64,000 nt of DNA from Bradyrhizobium sp. WBAH42 (GTDB lineage Bacteria; Pseudomonadota; Alphaproteobacteria; Rhizobiales; Xanthobacteraceae). Numbering within the stretch: the first letter of the stretch is position 1; every line of letters starts with the position of its first letter. The stretch covers positions 7,511,001 through 7,575,000 of the forward strand of contig NZ_CP036533.1 in assembly GCF_024585265.1 (NCBI RefSeq), given 5' to 3'. This document shows positions 45,188-56,702 of the stretch, piece after piece. Under the pieces are notes generated by a model, which was not told the DNA's origin, ran no database searches, and worked only from the letters and a program-made list of their open reading frames with translations. The position numbers and the translations under genes were made by a program.

Positions 45188-46327
45188 ATGCTCACCCAAG
45201 CGCTCCTGGTTGACGACAGCCGCTCCGTCCTCAACTTCCTGAAACGCCACATCGAGGCTGAAGGTCTGGTCGAGGCCACCACCTTCCTCGATCCTGTGGA
45301 GGCGCTGGCCTGCGCCCAGGAGCGCGCCTTCGATCTGGTGCTGGTCGACTACGAGATGCCGCACATGGACGGCATCAGCTTCATCCGCACCTTCCGCAGG
45401 CTTCCCGGCCGCGCCGACATCCCGATCGCGATGATCACCTCGCGTCAGACCGATGACGTGAAGATGGAAGCGTTGCAGGCCGGTGCAACCGATTTCCTGC
45501 CCAAGCAGCCGCAGAGCGTCGAGATGACGGTGCGCCTGCGGAATTTGGTTCAGCTTGGTGCAGCCGTACGCAAGCTGAACGACCGCGCCGCGCACCTGGC
45601 CAGCGAAGTCGCGGTCGCGACACGAAAGCTCGGTGAGCGCGAGGAGGAGATCATCCTGCGGCTCGCGCTCGCGGTCGAATACCGCGACAACGACACCGGC
45701 GAGCACACGCTGCGGGTCGCCCGCTACAGCCGCATCATCGCCGAGCAGCTCGGCCTGCCGGCCCGGCTCTGCCGCGACATCTATCTCGCCGCCCCCCTGC
45801 ACGACGTCGGCAAGGTCGCCATTCCCGACAAGATCCTGCTCAAGCCGGGCAGGCTCACCGAGGCGGAGATGGCGGTGATCCGGACGCATGCGACGATCGG
45901 CGAGCGCATCCTGGCCGATTCCAGCTGCGAGCTGATTCGGCTCGGCGCGCAAATTGCTGCAGGCCATCACGAACGTTGGGACGGCGCAGGCTATCCGAGC
46001 GGCCTGAAGGCGGATGAAATCCCGATCGCCGCGCGCGTAGTGGCGGTCGCCGACGTCTTCGACGCCCTGACGACGCGGCGGCCGTATAAGGAACCGATGC
46101 CGCTCGACGTCGCGCGCGGCTACCTGGTCGAGAACGCAGGGCGCCAGTTCGATCCGGCCTGCGTGACGGCCTTCCTGTCGCGCTGGGACGAGGTGGTCGA
46201 GATCGCCGGCGCTCCGCGAACGATTCCTTTGCCGAGCGCCGAGGCCCTTCTCGCTCCCAGTCAGGAGAGTGCGGCGGAAATCTCTTCAGACGAGGACACC
46301 CCGACCGAGGCCGTCCCGACCGCCTGA
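45188..46327 (+). CDS. Response regulator with HD-GYP cyclic di-GMP phosphodiesterase domain (RpfG-like)
   Basis: 379 residues from ATG 45188 (ATG 45149 is an alternative). The receiver domain has DD at 9-10, D54 in LVDYEMPHMDG and K in FLPKQPQS. A short helical linker follows, then HD-GYP with EHTLRVARYSRII, the HD pair in APLHDVGKVAIPDKILLKPG, and the GYP loop HHERWDGAGYPSGLKADEIP. It should break c-di-GMP down to GMP when phosphorylated. It is divergent from the che operon, whose CheA is a possible phosphate donor since no separate kinase is adjacent. Confidence 0.93.
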   Translation: MLTQALLVDDSRSVLNFLKRHIEAEGLVEATTFLDPVEALACAQERAFDLVLVDYEMPHMDGISFIRTFRRLPGRADIPIAMITSRQTDDVKMEALQAGATDFLPKQPQSVEMTVRLRNLVQLGAAVRKLNDRAAHLASEVAVATRKLGEREEEIILRLALAVEYRDNDTGEHTLRVARYSRIIAEQLGLPARLCRDIYLAAPLHDVGKVAIPDKILLKPGRLTEAEMAVIRTHATIGERILADSSCELIRLGAQIAAGHHERWDGAGYPSGLKADEIPIAARVVAVADVFDALTTRRPYKEPMPLDVARGYLVENAGRQFDPACVTAFLSRWDEVVEIAGAPRTIPLPSAEALLAPSQESAAEISSDEDTPTEAVPTA

Positions 46328-46515
46328 GCCGATCAATCCGCCAACATCTTGCCGCGGCTTGACATTGTTTCTCCGGTCGCCGGCTTGAACCTGTTCCTGC
46401 TAAAGTGGCACCAAGACCTATGAGTGATTCTGGTCACACTTGCCCCGGCGCCGTGCTGCTAGGCATCGAACCAGGACGGGGCACCAGAGCATCGTCGAAT
46501 TGGATGAGAATTCCC

Positions 46516-47184
46516 ATGAAAAGCCTGATCGGCGCCTGTGTCGGCGCATTCTGCCTTGCGGCCCCCGCTTTGGCGGAGACTCCCGCTGCGATCGTCGAGG
46601 ACATCCAGGGCAAGGTCGACGGCATCGCGTTCATGGACTACGTGGCGCCGGGCAAGATCATCAAGCTCGGGCCCAAGGCGAGCATCACGCTCAGCTACCT
46701 GAAGTCCTGCCAGCGCGAGACCATCAGCGAGGGTGTCGTCCTGGTCGGCGCTGAGCAGAGCACCGTGCAGCTGGGCGAGGTCAAGCGGGAAAAGGTGCCG
46801 TGCGATACCAATGCGGCAAAACTGTCGGAGCGCGAAGCGAACCAGAGCGCCGCGACGACCTTCCGCACCATGCGCTCGGACGCCAAGGGCGGGCCGGCCA
46901 AGCTGCCGACGCTTTACGGCGTCTCGCCACTGGTGCAAGCCAAAGCCGGCGGCACGCTGGTGATCGAACGCACCGACGGCAAGGAGCCCACGATCAGCGT
47001 GCCGCTCAAGGGCGATGCCATGGTCGGCGGCAAGTTCTATGATTTCGCCAAGGCCGGGAAGACACTAACCCCGGGCGGCAGCTACCTCGCCATTCTCGGT
47101 GCCAAGCGCTACACCTTCCAGATCGACGCCAGCGCCACCTCCTCGCCGACCCCGATCATCGGCCGCCTGCTGCGGCTCGAATAG
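46516..47184 (+). CDS. Exported FecR-like protein upstream of a CHASE2 cyclase
   Basis: 222 residues from ATG 46516 (ATG 46504 is possible). The signal peptide ends near ALAETPAA. The mature part begins with a FecR-like beta module: IVEDIQGKVDGIAFMDYVAP, LGPKASITLSYLKSCQRETI and EGVVLVGAEQSTVQLGE. Two cysteines (SCQ and PCD) flank it. It lies 20 bases before the CHASE2 cyclase gene and is probably co-transcribed; such FecR-CHASE2 pairs recur in Proteobacteria, so it may supply the periplasmic input for the cyclase. Confidence 0.8.
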   Translation: MKSLIGACVGAFCLAAPALAETPAAIVEDIQGKVDGIAFMDYVAPGKIIKLGPKASITLSYLKSCQRETISEGVVLVGAEQSTVQLGEVKREKVPCDTNAAKLSEREANQSAATTFRTMRSDAKGGPAKLPTLYGVSPLVQAKAGGTLVIERTDGKEPTISVPLKGDAMVGGKFYDFAKAGKTLTPGGSYLAILGAKRYTFQIDASATSSPTPIIGRLLRLE

Positions 47185-47204
47185 GCGGACCTAGCGACGG
47201 GGCG

Positions 47205-49355
47205 ATGCGGCGGATCGGGGGACGGGACATCGTTGCGGCGATTCTGATCGCGTTCCTCGCGGGCGCGATCTTCACGTCCCCGCCGCTGCAGACGCTGCAA
47301 GGCCTCTCGCTCGACATCCTCACCGCGCTGCGCGGCAAGATCATCGGCGAGCGCCGCGATCCCGCGACATCGCCGGTTGTCGTCGTGGCCATCGACGGCG
47401 AAACCTACGAAACTCCGCCGTTCAAGGGATCGCCGACGCAGACCTGGACGCGCGAGATCGGCCGGGTGCTCGGCAGCATCAGCGACGGCGGCGCCAAGGT
47501 GATCGGCTTCGACGTCATCTTCAAGAACTCGATCGAGCAGTCCGAGATTCCCTTTGGCGACACATCGTTTGGCAGCCGTGTGAGGGGATTTGACCGGGAC
47601 TATCTGATCGCGCTGCGGCAGATCTCGGACAATGGCAAGCTGGTGCTCGGCGAGATCCTGAGCAACGACCATCCAGAACCGCCCTACCGTGCGCAGCAGC
47701 TGGCGGTGCGAAACAACGTCCGTGCGCTCAATGTCCACACCGATACGGACGATGTCATCCGGCGGATGCCGCTCACCTTCGACATCGACGGCAAGCCGGT
47801 GCCCGCAATGGCGGTCGAGCTCGCCGCCCGCGCGCTCGGCGCAAAGCTCGAGATTGCGCCATCCGGTGCGGCCGAGCTATCCGGCTACGCGATCCCGAGC
47901 GCCGTGCCGAACACGCTGACGCTCAACTTCCGCGGCCTCAGCCGCGACGTACCGACCTTCTCCTTTGCCGACTTGCGCGCCTGCGTCGAAAAAGGAGACC
48001 GCGATTTCTTCCGGCGCGCCTTCGAGGGCAAGGTCGTTCTGCTCGGGACCGTCCTCAACTTCGAGGATCGCAAGCTCACCTCGATGCGCCTGTCCGGCGG
48101 CCATGACGGCACACCGTCGGCACGATGTGCCCTGCCCGCGCCCGCCGGCATCGCGCAAAAGGCCCGCAGCGACGTCGCCGGTGTGTTCGTGCACGCCGCT
48201 GCGGTCCGGAACCTGATCGAGCGCGATGCCGTGACCGAGCTCGGCTTCCCCGCGCGGACCCTTCTCACGATCGCGTTCGCGGCCATCATCGCCTGCGCGG
48301 CCGGCGTGCTCGCACCGAGTGGCGCGCTGATCGCCTGGCTCGGCCTCACCATCGTCTACCTGGTCGCTGCCGTCGGCGCATTCGTCCATGCCTTGGCGCT
48401 GCCGCTGACCGAGCCGGCGCTCGCCAGCCTTGCCGCGCTCGCGATCATGATCGGCTATCGCTACGTGCTGGCCGATCGCGACGAGCGATTCCTGCGCAAG
48501 AGCTTTGCCCTTTACCTCGCGCCCGAGGTGATCGAGACCATGGTCGCCTCCGGCAAGATGCCGGCGCTCGGCGGCGAGACTCGCAACGTCACGATGTTCT
48601 TCTCCGACCTCAGCGGATTCTCGTCGATCGCCGAGACGATGACGCCGGGCGAGCTGGTGACGCTGATGAACGAATATCTGTCCGCCATGACCGACATCAT
48701 CGAAGGCCATGGCGGTTACGTCGACAAATATATCGGGGATTCCATCGTCGCCATGTTCGGCGCACCGGCCGACGATCCCGCCCACGCGCGCAACGCGGTG
48801 CGTGCCGCGCTGAAGTGCCACGACAAGCTCGCCGAGCTCAATGCCGGCCATCCCGCCTTCGCCGGTCACGACCTGTCGCACCGCATCGGGCTCAACAGCG
48901 GCGAGGCCGTGGTCGGCAATATCGGCTCGCGGCGCCGCTTCAACTACACGGTGATGAGCGACACCGTGAACGTCGCCTCACGCCTCGAGGGCGCCAACAA
49001 ATATTACGGCACCGCGATCATGGCCTCCGAAACCACGATGGCGCAGACCGGCGATAGCTTCGCCTGGCGCGAGCTCGATGCGATCAGGGTGCAGGGCCGC
49101 GGCGAGGCGATCAGGGTGTTCGAGCCGCTGGCGGAAACCGGCGCGGAGAGCGCCGAGCAGGCGAAGGTGGCCGCAGCATATGCGGAAGGGCTGGCGTGCT
49201 GGCGGGCACGCGAGTTTGCGAAGGCGGCCGATGCGTTCGACGGCGTCGCGAAGATCGATCCTGCGTCAGCTCGGTTCGCCAAGCGCGCGAAAGTGCTGAC
49301 GGAGACTCCGCCGCCGCCGGACTGGACACCGGTCAATACGCTGGAAGGAAAGTAA
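47205..49355 (+). CDS. CHASE2-domain adenylate/guanylate cyclase
   Basis: A 716-residue class III cyclase. TM1 near 8-25, a periplasmic CHASE2 sensor (about 30-330), three transmembrane helices (about 345-415), then a cyclase domain (about 455-630). The metal-binding aspartates are in MFFSDLSGFSSIAE and YIGDSIVAMFG. A lysine in YVDKYIGD takes the adenine-specifying position, and NYTVMSDTVNVASRLEG carries the transition-state Asn and Arg. All key residues are present, so it should make cAMP. The last 80 residues are helical and TPR-like (AAAYAEGLACWRAREFAKAA). Confidence 0.94.
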   Translation: MRRIGGRDIVAAILIAFLAGAIFTSPPLQTLQGLSLDILTALRGKIIGERRDPATSPVVVVAIDGETYETPPFKGSPTQTWTREIGRVLGSISDGGAKVIGFDVIFKNSIEQSEIPFGDTSFGSRVRGFDRDYLIALRQISDNGKLVLGEILSNDHPEPPYRAQQLAVRNNVRALNVHTDTDDVIRRMPLTFDIDGKPVPAMAVELAARALGAKLEIAPSGAAELSGYAIPSAVPNTLTLNFRGLSRDVPTFSFADLRACVEKGDRDFFRRAFEGKVVLLGTVLNFEDRKLTSMRLSGGHDGTPSARCALPAPAGIAQKARSDVAGVFVHAAAVRNLIERDAVTELGFPARTLLTIAFAAIIACAAGVLAPSGALIAWLGLTIVYLVAAVGAFVHALALPLTEPALASLAALAIMIGYRYVLADRDERFLRKSFALYLAPEVIETMVASGKMPALGGETRNVTMFFSDLSGFSSIAETMTPGELVTLMNEYLSAMTDIIEGHGGYVDKYIGDSIVAMFGAPADDPAHARNAVRAALKCHDKLAELNAGHPAFAGHDLSHRIGLNSGEAVVGNIGSRRRFNYTVMSDTVNVASRLEGANKYYGTAIMASETTMAQTGDSFAWRELDAIRVQGRGEAIRVFEPLAETGAESAEQAKVAAAYAEGLACWRAREFAKAADAFDGVAKIDPASARFAKRAKVLTETPPPPDWTPVNTLEGK

Positions 49356-49366
49356 CGTGGCCCCTT

Positions 49367-49524
49367 ACCCTCCCCTGGAGGGGGAGGGTCGGCTCACATT
49401 TAGCGCAGCGAAATGTGAGACGGGGTGGGGTGACAGTCTCTCCACCGAGGCAGTGCCCGTGTGGAGAGATCACCCCACCCCGCTCGCGCTTCGCGCGATC
49501 GACCCTCCCCCTCCAGGGGAGGGT
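49367..49524. repeat. 158-bp nested palindromic intergenic element
   Basis: A perfect 25-bp inverted repeat forms the ends (49367-49391 and 49500-49524; arm starts ACCCTCCCCTGGAGGGGGAG). Inside lie a second pair (GGGGTGGGGTGA / TCACCCCACCCC) and a third (TCTCTCCAC / GTGGAGAGA) around a short loop. The whole can fold into one long cruciform. It fills the gap between the convergent cyclase and pobA genes and probably ends transcription from both sides. It matches the general form of mobile intergenic repeats of Bradyrhizobium. Confidence 0.85.
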
Positions 49525-49538
49525 GAAGAGAGGCCGCG

Positions 49539-51667
<2,129 letters not shown>

Positions 51668-51976
51668 CGCGCCGCGGAACCGCGATGTCTCTCGTTGCCA
51701 CTACCTTCGTATATAGCGCCCCATCCTTTGGATAGAGGCGCTTTACCTCCGTACAATTGAGCGGGGCATGCCCAGGCCCTAGCGTGACGGCATTCGGCGC
51801 CCTGGCGCTGGTGGCATGCAACCTCCCTACCCTCGGCGCAAGGCGGCCAACCCTGTCCGGTCGTCTGCGCCGCTTTTTCGGCAAACCAACGGCGCGTTGA
51901 GGTATTTTCCTGCCGACACGCCGCGCCATTTCAGCTGGACGGTCGGCTTTCGCGCCGAACCCGGGAGTTGTGGATA
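51668..51976. other. Intergenic region, upstream of NYN gene
   Basis: 309 bases without a supported gene. The minus-strand frame across 51591-51929 overlaps the end of the regulator gene and has no recognisable domain. The last 100 bases are GC-rich and should hold the promoter and leader of the NYN gene. No RNA gene or repeat is evident. Confidence 0.35.
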
Positions 51977-52588
51977 ATGTCTTCGCTTGGGAAGAGTGCG
52001 CTCTTCATCGACGGCTCCAATTTCCATGCCACCGCCAAGGCGCTCGGCTTCGAGATCGATTACAGACGCCTGCTCTGTGAATTTCAAAGCCGCGCTACGC
52101 TGTTACGCGCCTTCTACTACACGACCATCATCGAGGATCAGGAATATTCGTCGATCCGCCCCTTGATCGATTGGCTCGACTACAACGGGTTCACCGTCGT
52201 CACCAAGCTCACCAAGGAATTCGTCGACCCCGCTACCGGCCGCCGCAAGGTGAAGGGCAGCATGGATGTCGACCTCGCCGTGAGCGCGATGGAGCTCGCC
52301 CAGCACGTCGATCAGATCGTGTTGTGCTCGGGCGATGGTGACTTCCGTTCGCTGGTCGAGGCCTTGCAACGCCGCGGTGTCCGCGTGACCGTCGTCTCCA
52401 CACTCTCCACTCAGCCGCCCATGGTCGCCGACGACCTGCGCCGGCAGGCGGACGCATTCATTGATTTGGTGGAGCTGAAACCAAAAGTGGGGCGCGATCC
52501 ACCCGATCGGCCGGGATCGCGCGAGGTGCGACAGCCGCCGCAATTCCTCGCGCGCGGAACGATCAAGCGCGACGACCGGGTGGAATGA
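51977..52588 (+). CDS. NYN-domain (LabA/DUF88-type) putative ribonuclease
   Basis: 203 residues from ATG 51977. The NYN domain (PIN-like nuclease fold) covers residues 5-155: ALFIDGSNFHATAKALG with the first Asp, KVKGSMDVDLAVSAMELAQ with the second pair, and IVLCSGDGDFRSLVEALQRR with the third. The acidic metal site is complete, so RNA cleavage is likely. It lies between the pob and pca genes and converges with pcaG 24 bases away; a link to aromatic catabolism is not implied. Confidence 0.88.
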   Translation: MSSLGKSALFIDGSNFHATAKALGFEIDYRRLLCEFQSRATLLRAFYYTTIIEDQEYSSIRPLIDWLDYNGFTVVTKLTKEFVDPATGRRKVKGSMDVDLAVSAMELAQHVDQIVLCSGDGDFRSLVEALQRRGVRVTVVSTLSTQPPMVADDLRRQADAFIDLVELKPKVGRDPPDRPGSREVRQPPQFLARGTIKRDDRVE

Positions 52589-52612
52589 TCGGAGGACGGC
52601 CGCCCCGGCGTC

Positions 52613-53239
52613 TCACACGTCGAAGAACACCGTCTCCTCCGGCCCCTGCAGATTGATCGTGAAGGCGTACACGATTTTGCCGGCGCGCTCGCTGCGGGTT
52701 GCGATCAATGTCTTGCGGCGCATCGGCTGCTCGACCAGGTTGAGCACGGGATCGGCGGCGTTGGCGGCCTCCTCGTCCGAGAAATAGAGCCGGGTGTTGA
52801 GGCCGATGTTGATGCCGCGCGCGACGATCCAGATATTGACGTGCGGCGCGCATTTGCGTCCCGCCCTGTCGGTGATCGCGCCCGGCTTGATGGTCTCGAA
52901 GGTGACGAGGCCGCTGTCGAAGTCAGACCCGGCGCGGCCCCAGCCGCGAAACTCGTCGTCCAGCGCGCCGGCCGAGCGATCGGCCGGATGGTTGTAGCGG
53001 CCGGCCGCATTGGCCTGCCAGATCTCCAGCAGCACGTCGCGTAGCGGCGTGCCGGCGCCGTCGAGCACCTTGCCCTCCAGCGTGATGCGCTCGCCCTTTG
53101 TATTCGGCGTCACCAGCACGTTGGAGAAGTTCTTCTCGAAGATGTCGAAGCCGGCCATGGCCGGGATCAGGCCGATATGGACGTAAGGCCCGGCGGTCTG
53201 CGAGGCGGTTTCCTTGAGATAGTTGAGCGGCTGCGGCAT
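52613..53239 (-). CDS. pcaG: Protocatechuate 3,4-dioxygenase alpha subunit
   Basis: A 208-residue intradiol dioxygenase subunit. It shows QTAGPYVHIGL, ITLEGKVLDGAGTPLRDVLLEIWQANAAGRY and APHVNIWIVARGI. As expected for PcaG it lacks the full set of iron ligands and pairs with PcaH to form the active site. It starts 4 bases after the pcaH stop, on ATG 53239. Together they open the protocatechuate ring at the 3,4 position to beta-carboxymuconate. Confidence 0.95.
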   Translation of the reverse strand: MPQPLNYLKETASQTAGPYVHIGLIPAMAGFDIFEKNFSNVLVTPNTKGERITLEGKVLDGAGTPLRDVLLEIWQANAAGRYNHPADRSAGALDDEFRGWGRAGSDFDSGLVTFETIKPGAITDRAGRKCAPHVNIWIVARGINIGLNTRLYFSDEEAANAADPVLNLVEQPMRRKTLIATRSERAGKIVYAFTINLQGPEETVFFDV

Positions 53240-53243
53240 GGGC

Positions 53244-54095
<852 letters not shown>

Positions 54096-54124
54096 CTATT
54101 CTCAAGATAAATAGATGAATTATA

Positions 54125-55054
54125 ATGAATTACATGAAGGAAATCGATCATTTGGCCCTCGATGGCCACGCCCTCGAACTGTTCCTGGCCGTGCTGGAGG
54201 AGGGATCGGTCACGGCGGCGGCGACGCGGCTCGGCCTGACGCAATCGGCCGTCAGCCACGCCCTGAACAAGCTGCGGCGGATCGCCGGCGATCCGCTGTT
54301 CGCCAAGTCAGGCCGCGGCATCGTCGCGACGGCTCATGCACAGGCGCTGGCCGGCAAGGCACGCGCGCTGATCGACGAGATGCGCAGCTTTGCCGGCGGC
54401 GTCAGCTTCGCGCCGGAGGAGGCTCAGCTGTCGCTGACGATCGCCGCCAACGACTTCCAGCGCGACCTGCTGCTGCCGCGGTTCTTCGATCACGTCGCCG
54501 CACAAGTGAAGAGCCTGAACCTGCGCGTGATCCCCTCGCAATCGCCTTCGCCGGCGATGCTGCGCGAGAACCGCTGCGACCTCCTGATCACACCGCTGCC
54601 GCCATCGGGCGTCGACATCGTGCAGAAGCGGCTGCTGAGGGATCACTATGTCTGCTACTACGATGCCAAGGCACGTGCCGCGCCGGCCAGCCGCAATGCC
54701 TATCTCGCGGCGCGTCACATCACCGTGGTCTACACGGACAATGAGCGGCTCGACTTCGACCGCCGGCTCGCAGCGAACGGGCTTCACCGCGACATCGCGA
54801 TCTCGGTGCCGAGCTTCTCCGGCGTGCCGTCCTTCCTGCGCGGCTCGCAGATGCTGGCGAGCATGCCGAGCCTGCTCGCCTCCGGCGTGATGCGAGGCTT
54901 TGCGCAAACACCGATCCCGCTGGCGTCCCGCACGAAGACCCTGGCCGAGCTGCCGATGTTCATGGTCTGGCACCAGCGCTACCAGAAGGACCCGGCCCAT
55001 CGCTGGGTCAGGAGCCAGCTCGAGGCCGTCGCTGCGACGGCCGCTAAGTCCTGA
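54125..55054 (+). CDS. LysR-family regulator (NahR/NodD/LeuO branch) divergent from pcaHG
   Basis: A 309-residue LysR protein: wHTH at about 14-72 (ELFLAVLEEGSVTAAATRLG, SAVSHALNKLR) and an effector-binding domain from about 95. The pattern HALELFLAVLEEGSVTAAA with SHALNKLRRIAGDPLF is typical of the NahR/NodD/SyrM branch, not of PcaQ, which regulates pca genes in Agrobacterium and Sinorhizobium. The head-to-head layout makes it the likely pcaHG regulator. The short gap has a direct repeat of TGAATTA ten bases apart (about 54116-54132) overlapping its start. ATG 54134 is an alternative start. Confidence 0.88.
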   Translation: MNYMKEIDHLALDGHALELFLAVLEEGSVTAAATRLGLTQSAVSHALNKLRRIAGDPLFAKSGRGIVATAHAQALAGKARALIDEMRSFAGGVSFAPEEAQLSLTIAANDFQRDLLLPRFFDHVAAQVKSLNLRVIPSQSPSPAMLRENRCDLLITPLPPSGVDIVQKRLLRDHYVCYYDAKARAAPASRNAYLAARHITVVYTDNERLDFDRRLAANGLHRDIAISVPSFSGVPSFLRGSQMLASMPSLLASGVMRGFAQTPIPLASRTKTLAELPMFMVWHQRYQKDPAHRWVRSQLEAVAATAAKS

Positions 55055-55154
55055 CCTCCAGTTCTCAAGTCCTGATATCAGGTGCCGCGCTTCGTGGGGA
55101 CTGCTCTTCCCAAACCCACTGGTTGCGCCGGGAGAGCCGCGCTAAAATCCCCGC

Positions 55155-56459
55155 ATGACAGTGACTGACATTGCGAGCCGGACCTACAATCACAGCTGGC
55201 GGCTGGATCCCATCATCCGCAGCCTGCTTGATACCGACTTCTACAAACTATTGATGTTGCAGATGATTCGGGAGGATTACCCGGATCAGCAGGTGACCTT
55301 CTCGGTCATCAACCGCTCGCGCCATGTGCGGCTTGCCGAGATCATCGACGAGGGCGAGCTGCGCGCCCAGCTCGACCATGCCCGCACCATCCGCTTCACC
55401 AAGAAAGAGCTGATCTGGCTGGCCGGTAACACCTTCTACGGCAAAACCCATATGTTCTCGGCGGATTTCATCCGCTGGCTGGCGGAATTCCGCCTGCCCG
55501 AGTACGAGCTGCGCAAGGTCGAGGGCCAGTACGAGCTGCATTTCCACGGCCCCTGGACCCACACCACGATGTGGGAGATTCCGGCACTTGCGATCCTCAA
55601 CGAGCTGCGTTCGCGTGCGGCCATGAAGGGCCGCGGCCGCTTCGAGCTCGACGTGCTCTACGCCCGCGCCAAGGCCAAGCTGTGGACCAAGGTCGAACGG
55701 CTGCGCCAGCTCGAGGGCCTGCGGCTCTCCGACTTCGGCACGCGCCGCCGTCACGGCTTCCTGTGGCAGCGCTGGTGCGTCGAGGCGGTGAAGGAAGGCC
55801 TCGGCCCCTCCTTCATCGGCACCTCCAACGTGCTGCTCGCCATGGACAACGATCTCGAAGCCATCGGCACCAACGCGCACGAGCTGCCGATGGTGGCGGC
55901 CGCGCTCGCCAGGGACGACGAGGAATTACGCTGGGCGCCCTACCGCATTCTCGACCAATGGCGCCAGACTTACGGCGGCAACCTCCTGATCGCGCTGCCC
56001 GACGCCTTCGGCAGCAAGGCGTTCCTGCGCGATGCGCCGGAATGGGTCGCCGATTGGACCGGCTTCCGCCCCGACAGCGCGCCGCCGATCCAGGCCGGCG
56101 AGGAGATCATCGCCTGGTGGGAAAAGAAGGGCCGCAACCCCAAGGACAAGCTGCTCGTCTTTTCCGACGCGATGGATGTCGGCTCGATCGAGGACACCTA
56201 TCGCCACTTCGCAGGGCGCGTGCGGCTCTCCTTCGGCTGGGGCACCAACCTCACCAACGACTTCGTCGGCTGCACGCCGGACGGCTCGATCAGCCTCGAC
56301 CCGATCTCGCTGGTCTGCAAGGTCTCGTCGGTCGACGGCCGTCCGGCTGTCAAGCTCTCCGACAATCCGGAGAAGGCGACCGGCCTGCCCTCGGAGATCG
56401 CGCGTTACCTGCGCGTGTTCGGCGACGCCGGTCGCGTGCGCAAGCCGGTGCTGGTGTAG
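55155..56459 (+). CDS. pncB: Nicotinate phosphoribosyltransferase
   Basis: A 434-residue enzyme of NAD salvage that makes nicotinate mononucleotide from nicotinate and PRPP with ATP use. It has the N-terminal [16 protein letters not shown], the [11 protein letters not shown] loop, [18 protein letters not shown] (with the family's phosphorylated histidine) and the C-terminal [11 protein letters not shown]. Length and motifs match PncB. It is a single-gene unit. Confidence 0.96.
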   Translation: MTVTDIASRTYNHSWRLDPIIRSLLDTDFYKLLMLQMIREDYPDQQVTFSVINRSRHVRLAEIIDEGELRAQLDHARTIRFTKKELIWLAGNTFYGKTHMFSADFIRWLAEFRLPEYELRKVEGQYELHFHGPWTHTTMWEIPALAILNELRSRAAMKGRGRFELDVLYARAKAKLWTKVERLRQLEGLRLSDFGTRRRHGFLWQRWCVEAVKEGLGPSFIGTSNVLLAMDNDLEAIGTNAHELPMVAAALARDDEELRWAPYRILDQWRQTYGGNLLIALPDAFGSKAFLRDAPEWVADWTGFRPDSAPPIQAGEEIIAWWEKKGRNPKDKLLVFSDAMDVGSIEDTYRHFAGRVRLSFGWGTNLTNDFVGCTPDGSISLDPISLVCKVSSVDGRPAVKLSDNPEKATGLPSEIARYLRVFGDAGRVRKPVLV

Positions 56460-56702
56460 CCCCTCGCCAAATTCTCTCCATTGGGTAAATCGCGAATGAC
56501 GAATGCGCGGCAACGTTCGTCGATGCTGCGCCAGTTCCCCGTTCACCGCATTTGAAGCGAGTTGCTGGCGCCTGCTTCACAACGGCTTCACCCTGGTACG
56601 GAGTTCTCCGCGCCTTTCAGGTCGAGTTAAGCAACCATCTCGTCTACTTTGCGTTGCAGGCGCAACGCCCTCTGGGGCGCGTCGATCGACTTGGGGACTA
56701 GT

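Noticed and set aside
54119..54744. A second long plus-strand frame starting near the LysR gene
   Set aside because: It runs in another frame of the LysR gene and is Arg/Ala-rich; the LysR frame has a complete HTH and effector domain.
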